Below are positions 33,475-41,128 of a stretch of 64,000 nucleotides of DNA, in pieces. The DNA is from JANYBV01 sp043763155. GTDB lineage: Bacteria; Pseudomonadota; Alphaproteobacteria; Rickettsiales; SXRF01. A program made the position numbers and the translations under genes. The notes beneath the pieces were generated by a model that was given only the letters and a program-made list of their open reading frames with translations, searched no databases and had not been told where the DNA came from. Position 1 is the first letter of the stretch. Each line of letters starts with the position of its first letter. The stretch spans positions 1 to 64,000 of the forward strand of contig JAYULW010000050.1 in assembly GCA_043763155.1 (NCBI GenBank). Direction: 5' to 3'.

Positions 33475-34796
33475 TCAGGGCTGCGGTCTTTCGGCGCATC
33501 GGCTTTTCGCGCATCCACATCGTCTGCCCATTTGCGGTTTATCCGCTGTCGTGCTTCCGGCTTCTTCTCAGCGCTATTTATATTATCATGCCCCGGTATC
33601 ATGCTCGCCGCCAAAGCAAGAGCCACATACCCACCCGCACGCATCTTGCTCATCGGGCATTTCGCAGGCAGCGCCACGGTGCCCGCGGGCACCGGTAATA
33701 CATCCTTCATAGCGCCCAAATCCTTCACAGAGGCTGGCGCTTCCGCGCTTTTCTGTTTTTCCTCAGAAGGGGACGGGGTTCTGATGGCGCCTGTCGCCGC
33801 ATAGGCTTCCTGCACTTCAGTCTTCAGCTCTTTGCGGTGCGACGACACAAAATCATAAACCTTCTCAAGGCTGCCATTCGCGCGCGCAGCTCTCAGCTGG
33901 TTGATAGCCGGGCAGGTATATTCCACCTTCTGGCCGGGCTTTTCCGGCGGCACTTCCTTTTCGCTATATATGCGCGTAAGCACCTTGGAGTCAAAAAGCC
34001 GATCCCACCCATCGGTAATGGATTGGCGCGTCAGCTCGTCTTCGCTCTGCCCCGGCTTGGGCGCCATATCCATCCGTGCCAGCGCCGTAAGCGGCACCAT
34101 GGTGGCAAACAGCAGCGAGGTGCTATACTGGTAAAAAGGCCCCGTGCACACTGCGTTGGCGTTGTCCTTATCCCCATCAGGAATCACCGTGCTTTTCTGG
34201 ATGGCCTCATTTAAATGCGTCACATAGCTCGCCTGCGCTGCCTGATAAATAGCAATGGTCAGCAACATCTCCGGGCGCTTGCCCGCTTGCGCTGAAAGCT
34301 CCGAAGATCCAAGCGCCGCCTTGAACTTCGCGCCATCCCCTTTTTGCTCCAATATGCGCAATTCATCGGTCGTGACGCGCGCGTTATAGGTCGAAAGCTG
34401 GTCGCCTATTTTTTCAAAGCTATGACGCAGCGCCTCGCGGTTTTCGCGGGTTTTCAAATTCTGCGTGAAATGCTCAAGATATTGGTCGAAATCCTTATCC
34501 GGCATATACGCGCGAATACCCTTCATCACCGATGCCATCTTCAGCTTAAGGTCGGCAGGCTTGGGGTTAATCTCGCGGTAATACTGCACCTGCGGGGTGG
34601 TAAGCGCACTGTAAGGCTCGTCGCCAGCATGAAACACCAGCCCCGGCGTATTCTTTTCTGCGTCCTTATGGGTGTTTTTGCAGAAGCCGTGCCAATCATT
34701 TTTTGCACCCAGCGGCGTGTCATAGGCCTTGAGCGCGCCGCTATCATGCAGCCGCTGTGCCTGCGCTTTAAAGAATGCTTTTTGGTCGAATGCCAT
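33471..34796 (-). CDS. Hypothetical 441-residue protein
   Basis: I do not recognise this protein. It is largely helical and charged, with no signal peptide. Two short cysteine motifs are visible (AVCTGPFYQY and YTCPAINQL). A Pro/Lys/Glu-rich linker near residue 335 precedes one weak hydrophobic segment close to the C-terminus (MRAGGYVALALAASMIPG), followed by a charged tail rich in Lys, Arg and Asp. Its last bases overlap the purL stop tail to tail. A TATAAT lies five bases before the ATG, suggesting a leaderless transcript. A secreted or membrane-tethered protein is possible; nothing more can be supported. Confidence 0.68.
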   Translation of the reverse strand: MAFDQKAFFKAQAQRLHDSGALKAYDTPLGAKNDWHGFCKNTHKDAEKNTPGLVFHAGDEPYSALTTPQVQYYREINPKPADLKLKMASVMKGIRAYMPDKDFDQYLEHFTQNLKTRENREALRHSFEKIGDQLSTYNARVTTDELRILEQKGDGAKFKAALGSSELSAQAGKRPEMLLTIAIYQAAQASYVTHLNEAIQKSTVIPDGDKDNANAVCTGPFYQYSTSLLFATMVPLTALARMDMAPKPGQSEDELTRQSITDGWDRLFDSKVLTRIYSEKEVPPEKPGQKVEYTCPAINQLRAARANGSLEKVYDFVSSHRKELKTEVQEAYAATGAIRTPSPSEEKQKSAEAPASVKDLGAMKDVLPVPAGTVALPAKCPMSKMRAGGYVALALAASMIPGHDNINSAEKKPEARQRINRKWADDVDARKADAPKDRSPD

Positions 34797-34801
34797 CGCC
34801 C

Positions 34802-34807
34802 ATTATA
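34802..34807 (-). promoter_or_regulatory. -10 element TATAAT directly before the 441-residue gene
   Basis: A perfect TATAAT on the minus strand (34807-34802) is followed by five bases and the ATG at 34796, so transcription should start at or next to the initiation codon. No strong -35 hexamer is seen. Confidence 0.5.
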
Positions 34808-34861
34808 CCGCCGCAACGGTTAACAATCGAAAAACAACAACAACCTATTGAAAAAATTAAC

Positions 34862-35542
34862 CTAAGCAGCCAAAAGCGATTGGAACAGCGCCTTACCATC
34901 CACCCCACCGAGCAACGCTTCCGAGTGGCGCTCCGGGTGCGGCATCATGCCCAAAACATTGCGCTTCGCATTGCAAATACCTGCGATGTTGAGCTGCGAA
35001 CCGTTGGGATTAGCTTCATCCGTAATCTCGCCATCAGCCTCGCAGTAGCGGAACACAATCTGGTCATTATCCTGAATGCTTTTAAGCGTCGCCTCATCGG
35101 TAAAATAATTACCGTCGTGATGCGCAACCGGAACCGTCAGCACCGCACCTTTGGTGTATTTGCCCGTAAACGGCGTCGCGGTCGTTTCCACCCGCAGCCC
35201 CACTTCGCGGCACACGAATTTCAGCTTCTTATTCCGCATCAAAATTCCCGGCAACATGCCCGCCTCGGTCAAAATCTGGAACCCGTTGCAAATCCCAATA
35301 ACCCGGCCACCTGCATCCGCATGCTTCTTCACCTCACCCATGATGGGCGAGTGCGCGGCCATAGCGCCGCTGCGCAAATAATCGCCATACGAAAACCCGC
35401 CGGGAACCACCACCACATCCACCTTAGGCAGTGCCTCATCGCGGTGCCACACCATCACGGGGTTCAGGCCCGTGGCGGCTAAAACTTCACGCGCGTCGCG
35501 GTCACAGTTAGAACCCGGAAATACGATAACAGCCGATTTCAT
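34862..35542 (-). CDS. purQ: Phosphoribosylformylglycinamidine synthase subunit PurQ
   Basis: PurQ is the glutaminase subunit that supplies ammonia to PurL. The 226-residue class I amidotransferase has FPGSNCDRDAREVL, VVPGGFSYGDYLRSGA, the nucleophile motif GICNGFQILTEAG, and the catalytic His/Glu in GMMPHPERHSE. Its ATG follows the purS stop immediately (TAA-ATG), so it is the third gene of purC-purS-purQ. Confidence 0.96.
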   Translation of the reverse strand: MKSAVIVFPGSNCDRDAREVLAATGLNPVMVWHRDEALPKVDVVVVPGGFSYGDYLRSGAMAAHSPIMGEVKKHADAGGRVIGICNGFQILTEAGMLPGILMRNKKLKFVCREVGLRVETTATPFTGKYTKGAVLTVPVAHHDGNYFTDEATLKSIQDNDQIVFRYCEADGEITDEANPNGSQLNIAGICNAKRNVLGMMPHPERHSEALLGGVDGKALFQSLLAA

Positions 35543-35788
35543 TTATTTATCCAGCAACTCGAATTTGTAATTTTCAACTACCGTGTTGGCCAAGAGGCCT
35601 GCGCACATTTTTTCAACGGCGGCTTCGGCTTTCTTGCGGTCGGTTTCATTCACCACCAGCTCGATATACTTGCCCTGGCGCACTTCTTCCACCTCATCGA
35701 AGCCCATGGTGTTCAGCGCATTGGCGATGGCGCGGCCCTGCGGGTCGAGCACACCATTTTTCAACGTGATATGGATACGTGCTTTCAT
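35543..35788 (-). CDS. purS: Phosphoribosylformylglycinamidine synthase subunit PurS
   Basis: PurS is the small structural subunit that bridges PurL and PurQ. The 81-residue protein has ARIHITLKNGVLDPQGRAIANAL and VRQGKYIELVV, followed by a helical segment and NTVVENYKFEL, the normal full-length PurS. Its start overlaps the purC stop by four bases (ATGA), and purQ follows directly. Confidence 0.96.
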   Translation of the reverse strand: MKARIHITLKNGVLDPQGRAIANALNTMGFDEVEEVRQGKYIELVVNETDRKKAEAAVEKMCAGLLANTVVENYKFELLDK

Positions 35789-36657
35789 TTCTTTTTCTTC
35801 TTGTCCTTGGGTTTAGAAACGGGTTTTGCCTTGGCTTTTACTTTGGATTTCGGCGTTTTCGCGTTCACCTGAATCACGTAGCTGTCCTTTTCGTTCTGCG
35901 GCATCACGCCCAAACGGCGCGCCACTTCGCGGTACGCATCTTCAATCTGGCCGAGGTCTTGGCGGAAGCGGTCCTTGTCCAGCTTGTGGCCGGTCTTCAT
36001 GTCCCACAGGCGGCAATTATCGGGGCTGATTTCATCGGCGAGGATAATCTGCTCACGTTCATTTTCAAACAAGCGGCCGAACTCCAGCTTGAAGTCCACC
36101 AGACGGATACCAACGCCCATGAACAGGCCGGAAAGGAAATCATTGATGCGGAACGTGAACATGCGGATTTCGTCCATTTCCTGCGGCGTGGCCCAGCCAA
36201 ACGCGAAAATATGTTCTTCCGTCACAAACGGATCGCCCAGCGCGTCGTTCTTGTAGCAATATTCGATCAGCGGGTGGCCCAGCGGCTTGCCTTCATCCAC
36301 GCCAAAGCGCTTCGCAAAGCTGCCAGCGGCATAATTGCGCACGATGATTTCCAGCGGCACGATCTGCACCGATTTGATCAGCTGCTCGCGCATGTTGAGC
36401 GTGCGGATGAAGTGCGTGGGAATGCCCATGTCATGCAGGCGCAGCATCAGGAATTCGGAAATGCGGTTGTTCAAAACGCCCTTGCCTGAGATGGTGCCTT
36501 TTTTCACGTTGTTAAACGCGGTGGCGTCGTCCTTGAAATGCTGGATCAGCGTGCCGGGTTCCGGTCCCTCGAACAATTGCTTGGCTTTACCTTCATAAAT
36601 AGGTTTACGCGGGGCCATCGAATAGATCTTTCGCTTAGGGGTAATTTTCGTTTCCAT
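35785..36657 (-). CDS. purC: SAICAR synthetase PurC
   Basis: PurC joins aspartate to CAIR in purine synthesis. The protein has IYEGKAKQLFEGPEPGTL, FKDDATAFN, GKGVLNNRISEFLMLRL, PLEIIVRNYAAGSFAKRFG, LADEISPDNCRLWD and DKDRFRQDLG, all expected. Start choice is open: I list ATG 36657 (290 residues), but homologues usually begin near MAPRKPIYEGKAK, which would be ATG 36618 (277 residues). A TATTAC six bases before 36657 would make that start leaderless. The C-terminus carries an unusual lysine-rich tail of about 30 residues (SKVKAKAKPVSKPKDKKKKK). Confidence 0.93.
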   Translation of the reverse strand: METKITPKRKIYSMAPRKPIYEGKAKQLFEGPEPGTLIQHFKDDATAFNNVKKGTISGKGVLNNRISEFLMLRLHDMGIPTHFIRTLNMREQLIKSVQIVPLEIIVRNYAAGSFAKRFGVDEGKPLGHPLIEYCYKNDALGDPFVTEEHIFAFGWATPQEMDEIRMFTFRINDFLSGLFMGVGIRLVDFKLEFGRLFENEREQIILADEISPDNCRLWDMKTGHKLDKDRFRQDLGQIEDAYREVARRLGVMPQNEKDSYVIQVNAKTPKSKVKAKAKPVSKPKDKKKKK

Positions 36658-36835
36658 AGCACTGTAATAAAGGATATTCCCCGTTCCTGCAATACCAATC
36701 AAACGCGCAGGAAATGGGGGGTTTACAAGGCTGGCCAGCCGAAAACTCATCCCCAAAACGCGTTATTGCGGAAATCACGAAAACCCCGTATAAGCAATTT
36801 ACGGGTTAAACATCTACCATAAACAAGGGCTAAGC

Positions 36836-37150
36836 ATGACCACTTTCGACGATCGCGATAAGGCATTTGAAAACAAATTCGCCCACGACAAGGAAATTGA
36901 TTTCAAAGTACAAGCCAAAGCCACCAAGCTGATGGCACGCTGGGCCGCCGCTAAAATGGGCATGACCGAAGAAGACACCAACACCTACGTCACCCACATG
37001 GTCGAAGCCCACGAAGGCAGCGAACAGGTGGTGCATCACCTGGTCGCCGACTTTGCCAAAGCTGGCCTTCCCGTCACCGAGCGCACGGTTCGCGAAGAGC
37101 TGGACACCCAGCTGGTCGTTGCCCGCCAAAAGCTCATGGGCGGCAATTAA
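36836..37150 (+). CDS. F1-ATPase inhibitor subunit zeta (DUF1476)
   Basis: The zeta subunit is an alphaproteobacterial inhibitor that blocks ATP hydrolysis by F1-ATPase. The 104-residue, four-helix protein has the family start TFDDRDKAFENKFAHDKE, then KVQAKATKLMARWAAAKMG and VREELDTQLVVARQKLMG. An N-terminal inhibitory segment and this length are typical of DUF1476. It is divergent from purC, a common neighbourhood. AAGGG lies upstream of the ATG. Confidence 0.9.
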   Translation: MTTFDDRDKAFENKFAHDKEIDFKVQAKATKLMARWAAAKMGMTEEDTNTYVTHMVEAHEGSEQVVHHLVADFAKAGLPVTERTVREELDTQLVVARQKLMGGN

Positions 37151-37179
37151 TTGCGTTAGTCGCGAAAGCGCGCTACACT
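37151..37179 (+). promoter_or_regulatory. Promoter of the J-domain gene
   Basis: TTGCGT (37151-37156) and TACACT (37174-37179) are 17 bases apart and lie just after the zeta-subunit stop. The start site would be near 37186, leaving a 20-base leader that contains AAAGGAG before the ATG at 37206. The 13-mer CTACACTGCACCA here recurs before the Kef-type antiporter. Confidence 0.6.
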
Positions 37180-37205
37180 GCACCAACCCCAAAGGAGCAA
37201 CACTC

Positions 37206-37961
37206 ATGCTGCAAAGCCTGAAGCAAACTCCCCGCTGGCTTTCCGAAGCCGCAATGAAACCACAAAGCGTCTGGGCGCTCATGCGCTACCGCTTGCAGGG
37301 CTGGGCCTCGCTTCCGCCCGCGCCTGCGCATGACCATGTGGTAAACGGCCTGAAGCCCGAAGACGACACCTTCCGCCACCTCTCCTTCACCTTCGCCGTC
37401 ATCGCCCTTTCCGCCCGCATCGCCTGCGCTGACGGCCCCCTGACAAAAGACAAATACATTGCCTTCCGCGAGTCCTTCCCCTTGCGCGGCGGCATCTGCG
37501 GCAAAATCCGTTCGCTCTTTACCCTCGCCTGTGAAAACGACACCCCCGCCGAGCACTACACACACCAGATGAAATACATGTACCCCGGCAAGAACGACCT
37601 CTTCGCCTCCGTGCTTGAACGCTTGTTCCGCATCGCCAGCGCCGACGGCGACATCGGCAAAAACGCCGAGTTCCTGCTCGCCGACATTGCCCATGGCCTC
37701 GACTTCACCCCCGCCGCCTTCGCCGAAATCCGCGCCCGCTACGACCGCCGCAGCCACGCCCACATCATCCTCGGTGTCTCCGACGGGGTAAAATCCGCCA
37801 CCCTCAAAAAGCGCTACCACGAACTCATGCGCCGCTACCACCCCGACCGCTTCGGCACCGAAGAACTCTCCGACGAAATCCGCCTGCTCCTTCGCGCCAA
37901 AACCTCCGAGATCAACGCCGCCTACCGCGTCCTCGCCGCCCGCGCCGCCCGCGCCGCGTAA
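37206..37961 (+). CDS. TerB-like and J-domain protein (DjlA-type)
   Basis: The 251-residue protein combines a TerB-like helical domain (FRHLSFTFAVIALSARIACADGPLTKDKYIAFRE in part, then FRIASADGDIGKNAEFLLADIA) with a C-terminal J domain: LGVSDGVKSATLKKRYHELMRRYHPDRFG, holding the HPD motif that stimulates DnaK. This is the layout of DjlA, but there is no N-terminal membrane segment. I chose ATG 37206 with AAAGGAG upstream. It probably acts as a DnaK co-chaperone; the client is unknown. A one-base gap separates it from the PIN-like gene. Confidence 0.88.
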   Translation: MLQSLKQTPRWLSEAAMKPQSVWALMRYRLQGWASLPPAPAHDHVVNGLKPEDDTFRHLSFTFAVIALSARIACADGPLTKDKYIAFRESFPLRGGICGKIRSLFTLACENDTPAEHYTHQMKYMYPGKNDLFASVLERLFRIASADGDIGKNAEFLLADIAHGLDFTPAAFAEIRARYDRRSHAHIILGVSDGVKSATLKKRYHELMRRYHPDRFGTEELSDEIRLLLRAKTSEINAAYRVLAARAARAA

Positions 37962-37962
37962 G

Positions 37963-38517
37963 ATGCCAATTTCCTTATATCTAGATAATAATATTTGGGA
38001 TTTACTGCACAATAATCAAATTGACTTGGCGCATGAACTGCCCAAGGAAGAATTCCATATAATTATTACTCTAGAAGCTGAGTTTGAAATCCCCCCCATT
38101 CGATCTCCAGAATTAAAAGAATATATTTCTACAGCCATTAAAGTATTCGGTATCGGAACCGACGCTTTTTTTGGATTTAACGATCCAGCCCTTCCGCCAG
38201 AAGAGCAAAGATGCAGGGGATTTGATTTAGGACGATTCGCAAGCTCTAGAGAAAATGAGTTTATTAACGAACAACGCAGCCGGATAGGAAAATTGAATCC
38301 TATAACTAAGCTAAATAAATATGAAGCTGATATCGCCTTAGCTGCACGTTCATTTCATTCGTTTGTACTAACAGCAGATGTAAAACCAGGGCCACTTAGA
38401 GACGCATACAATCAAGGTGGAAAGGTTATCTTTTTGGCTAATTTTAATGCCCAAAAATTATCCTTATATAATGCTGTAAAGAGCGGCATTGCCCAGTTTG
38501 TTGAAAAAGCAAAATAA
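37963..38517 (+). CDS. PIN-like domain protein, AT-rich orphan
   Basis: The 184-residue product looks like a PIN-fold nuclease. It starts SLYLDNNIWDLLHNN, with the first acidic residue of the fold, and ends with NKYEADIALAARSFHSFVLTAD, which carries the DxxLA...vltxD pattern of the third and fourth acidic positions. Acidic residues in LEAEFEIPP could supply the second. The DNA is clearly more AT-rich than its neighbours and uses AT-ending codons, which suggests recent transfer. No antitoxin-like small gene is adjacent. The assignment is from motif pattern only. Confidence 0.7.
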   Translation: MPISLYLDNNIWDLLHNNQIDLAHELPKEEFHIIITLEAEFEIPPIRSPELKEYISTAIKVFGIGTDAFFGFNDPALPPEEQRCRGFDLGRFASSRENEFINEQRSRIGKLNPITKLNKYEADIALAARSFHSFVLTADVKPGPLRDAYNQGGKVIFLANFNAQKLSLYNAVKSGIAQFVEKAK

Positions 38518-38555
38518 GCCTTCTAATAGCAACTACCTTGCGCTACAGCTTTCCC

Positions 38556-39431
38556 ATGTCCCCGCTCCACATCTTTTTCGGCGTGCTTGTTGCCCTCATC
38601 TGGGGGTGTAATTTCGTGGCCGCAAAATTTGGCGTGGCGTATTTTCCGCCCTTCTTGCTCACCGCCATTCGCTTCACAGTAGCCAGCATCATTTTAATCC
38701 CCCTCGTCGCCCGCCCCACATGGCCGCAGCTCAAGCGCATCATGCTCATCTCCACCATGAGTTCGCTGCATTTCTCCCTCATTTTCGTAGCGCTCTATTA
38801 CCAGCTCGACATCGCAAGCTCCGCCCTCATCGGCCAGCTCGGCGTGCCCTTCGCCTGCATTCTCGGCGCCATATTCTTAAACGACCGCCTCGGCATCTGG
38901 CGCATCAGCGGCATCATCATCGCCTTTCTTGGCACCGTCATCGTCGCCGGCACCCCCAACATCGCCAGCCACCCCACTGGCTTTTACGCCGCCCTCGTCA
39001 GCACCATGACATGGGGCATCGCCAACGTGCTGGTAAAGCGCGTGTCCGACGTAGGCAGCATGAGCCTGCTGGCATGGATGGGCGCCTGCACCGTTCCCAT
39101 CCTGTTTGCGCTCTCCTTCGCCTTTGAATACCAGCAATGGCCCCCGCTCCTCGAAGCCCCCCTCTCCGCCATTCTGGGCGTAAGCTTCACCGTCCTATTC
39201 TCCACCATCACCGCTTACGGCCTCTGGTATTTCCTGCTCTCGCGCTACAGCGTGTCGCAGGTCACGCCCTACTCGCTCCTCACCCCCATTTTCGGCATCG
39301 CCATCGGCCAGCTTTTCTTCCATGAAGAACTCACCATGCAAGTCATCATCGGCGGCCTCATCACCATCGTGGGCGTGGCCGTAATCGTGCTGCGCCGCCC
39401 CAAAACCATCCCCCTCGGAGAAGCCACATGA
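38556..39431 (+). CDS. EamA-family (DMT) transporter
   Basis: The 291-residue protein has ten hydrophobic segments in two EamA repeats. The first begins IFFGVLVALIWGCNFVAAKFG; the second includes FYAALVSTMTWGIANVLVKRVSD and VTPYSLLTPIFGIAIGQLFFHEE, all typical of drug/metabolite exporters related to RhaT and YdcZ-like permeases. I chose ATG 38556; a TTG at 38538 is possible. Its stop overlaps the amidase ATG by four bases. The substrate is unknown; export of an amino acid or metabolite is usual in this family. Confidence 0.88.
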   Translation: MSPLHIFFGVLVALIWGCNFVAAKFGVAYFPPFLLTAIRFTVASIILIPLVARPTWPQLKRIMLISTMSSLHFSLIFVALYYQLDIASSALIGQLGVPFACILGAIFLNDRLGIWRISGIIIAFLGTVIVAGTPNIASHPTGFYAALVSTMTWGIANVLVKRVSDVGSMSLLAWMGACTVPILFALSFAFEYQQWPPLLEAPLSAILGVSFTVLFSTITAYGLWYFLLSRYSVSQVTPYSLLTPIFGIAIGQLFFHEELTMQVIIGGLITIVGVAVIVLRRPKTIPLGEAT

Positions 39432-40096
39432 GCTTACACATCATCCCGTTTTCCTCCCCCAATTTCGACAGCCGCGACCACCAGAATGTGGACATGCTGG
39501 TGCTGCACTACACCGGAATGAAAACCGGCAAAGAAGCCATCAACCGCCTGTGCGACGCGGCCGCAAAAGTCAGCGCGCACTACGTCGTCGAAGAAGATGG
39601 CAGCGTATACAACCTAGTAAATGAAATGCACCGCGCATGGCACGCCGGCGTGAGCTACTGGCGCGGCGCAACCAACATCAACCAGCGCTCCATCGGCATC
39701 GAAATCGTAAACCCCGGCCACGAATTCGGCTACCGCCCCTTCACCCCCATCCAGATGACTGCCGTCGAACTCCTCTGCCGCGACATCCTCTCCCGCACCG
39801 ACATCCCCGCAAGGAATGTGGTGGCCCATTCCGACATCGCCCCTGCCCGCAAGGAAGACCCCGGCGAACTCTTCAACTGGCAGTCGCTAGCCGTCTTCGG
39901 CATCGGTCACTGGCCCGAAGCCAACGCAACCCTCGCCCCCGCAAGCCTCGCCGAACTCGGCGATTATGGCTACGACATCACCAACCCCGAAAAGGCCATC
40001 ATCGCCTTCCAGCGCCGCTTCCGGCCCGAAAACATGGACGGCATCTGGGACCCCGAATGCGGCCAGCTACTAGCAGCCCTGCACCGCATGGGCTAA
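39428..40096 (+). CDS. N-acetylmuramoyl-L-alanine amidase (Amidase_2 with PG-binding domain)
   Basis: This zinc amidase cleaves the bond between MurNAc and the stem peptide, acting in muropeptide recycling or wall turnover. The 222-residue protein has the zinc-ligand segments MLVLHYTGMKTG, HYVVEEDGSVYNLV, HRAWHAGVSYWRG and VVAHSDIAPARKEDPGELF, then a C-terminal peptidoglycan-binding repeat (AIIAFQRRFRPENMDGIWD). No signal peptide is visible, as in AmpD-like cytoplasmic enzymes and the AmiD N-terminus minus its lipobox. It is coupled to the EamA gene. Confidence 0.9.
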   Translation: MSLHIIPFSSPNFDSRDHQNVDMLVLHYTGMKTGKEAINRLCDAAAKVSAHYVVEEDGSVYNLVNEMHRAWHAGVSYWRGATNINQRSIGIEIVNPGHEFGYRPFTPIQMTAVELLCRDILSRTDIPARNVVAHSDIAPARKEDPGELFNWQSLAVFGIGHWPEANATLAPASLAELGDYGYDITNPEKAIIAFQRRFRPENMDGIWDPECGQLLAALHRMG

Positions 40097-40099
40097 TAG

Positions 40100-40128
40100 T
40101 TGCCCCAACCCCAAAACTAGCCTATAAC
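40100..40128 (+). promoter_or_regulatory. rnpB promoter
   Basis: TTGCCC (40100-40105) and TATAAC (40123-40128) are 17 bases apart. The expected start lies seven bases on, at 40135, exactly where the P1 helix of RNase P RNA begins. The same -35 hexamer TTGCCC occurs before ppx. Confidence 0.8.
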
Positions 40129-40134
40129 CCCCAA

Positions 40135-40495
40135 ACCAGACAGCCGGATGGCCGCGAGCAAAAACCCCTCACCGGGTTGGTGTTCGAGGAAAGTCCGGGC
40201 TCCACGGAACACGGTGGCGGGTAATCCCCGCCGGGCGCGAGCTTAGGGAAAGTGCAACAGAGAGTATACCGCCTCGCAAGAGGTAAGGGTGAAAGGGTGA
40301 GTAAGAGCGCACCGCGCTCCTGGTAACAGGAGTGGCATGGCAAACCCCACCGGGAGCAAGATCAAATAGGGGCTGCGCGCGTTCCGCGCTATGCAGTCCG
40401 GGTAGATCGCGTGAGGCGCTAGGCAACTATCGTCCTAGATGAATGGTCATCACCTTCGCAAGAAGGTACAGAACCCGGCTTACAGGCTGTCTGGT
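40135..40495 (+). ncRNA. rnpB: RNase P RNA, class A
   Basis: This is the catalytic RNA that trims tRNA 5' ends. The conserved core is visible: GAGGAAAGTCCGGGCTCC (about 40187), GTGCAACAGAGAGTA, GGTAAGGGTGAAAGGGTGAGTAAGAGC in parts, and near the end ACAGAACCCGGCTTACAG. The ends are set by a perfect 11-bp P1 helix, ACCAGACAGCC (40135-40145) with GGCTGTCTGGT (40485-40495). The 361-base length is typical. It is convergent with the SixA-like gene, whose stop lies four bases after the RNA end. Confidence 0.96.
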
Positions 40496-40498
40496 ATT

Positions 40499-41035
40499 TT
40501 ATTCTTCCAAATCACCGAGCATGGATGGCGTCACAAACGCCTTCAGCTCGCCATGCATATGCGCAATATCTTTCCACGGCGCATCACCCAGCGCAACAGC
40601 AGCAAACGAACAGGTCGGAAACTTAATCCCAATCGTATCCATCAATTCCTGCGCGCCCGATTTCGCCAGCTTCAAACTAAACTGGTGCAGGCCGGGGTTA
40701 TGCCCCACGATCAGCAAACGCTGTACATTCTCATTCGCCTGCGCGATCAGCTGCATCGTTTCATTCACCGACGCCAGATACAAACGGTCCGCAAATTCCG
40801 TAGGCACGTCGCGCCCATAAGCATTCATCACTTCCGCCCATGTTTCACGCGCACGCACCGCCGTGGAGCAGATCACCGCGTCGGGGCGAATACCCTGCCG
40901 TGTGAAAAAATGCCCCATGGCCGAAGCGGCCTCAAGCCCGCGCTGCGTGATGCGCCTGTCATGGTCATCTTGCGACGCAGCACCGGTCTCCGCCTTGGCA
41001 TGTCTCAGTATATAAAGGATTTTTTGGGATGACAT
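40499..41035 (-). CDS. SixA-like phosphohistidine phosphatase
   Basis: SixA-type histidine phosphatases remove phosphate from phosphohistidine, in E. coli from the ArcB or PTS-Ntr domains. The 178-residue protein has the catalytic RHAKAE at residues 11-16, the second conserved arginine in CSTAVRARETW, and VGHNPGLHQF with the second catalytic histidine. It is slightly larger than E. coli SixA, as is common in alphaproteobacteria. It lies alone between rnpB and ppk1. The target is unknown. Confidence 0.85.
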   Translation of the reverse strand: MSSQKILYILRHAKAETGAASQDDHDRRITQRGLEAASAMGHFFTRQGIRPDAVICSTAVRARETWAEVMNAYGRDVPTEFADRLYLASVNETMQLIAQANENVQRLLIVGHNPGLHQFSLKLAKSGAQELMDTIGIKFPTCSFAAVALGDAPWKDIAHMHGELKAFVTPSMLGDLEE

Positions 41036-41115
41036 CCTGAACTCTGCGTAAAGTTGGTTCTTGTTATCTGCTTGTAATTCATTCGCTTTTTAACATAGAA
41101 TATACCATTGCCAAG

Positions 41116-41121
41116 TATAAT
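41116..41121 (+). promoter_or_regulatory. -10 element TATAAT directly before ppk1
   Basis: A perfect TATAAT is followed by seven bases and the ppk1 ATG at 41129. Transcription is therefore expected to start at the initiation codon. No convincing -35 was found. Confidence 0.5.
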
Positions 41122-41128
41122 CCGCCCC

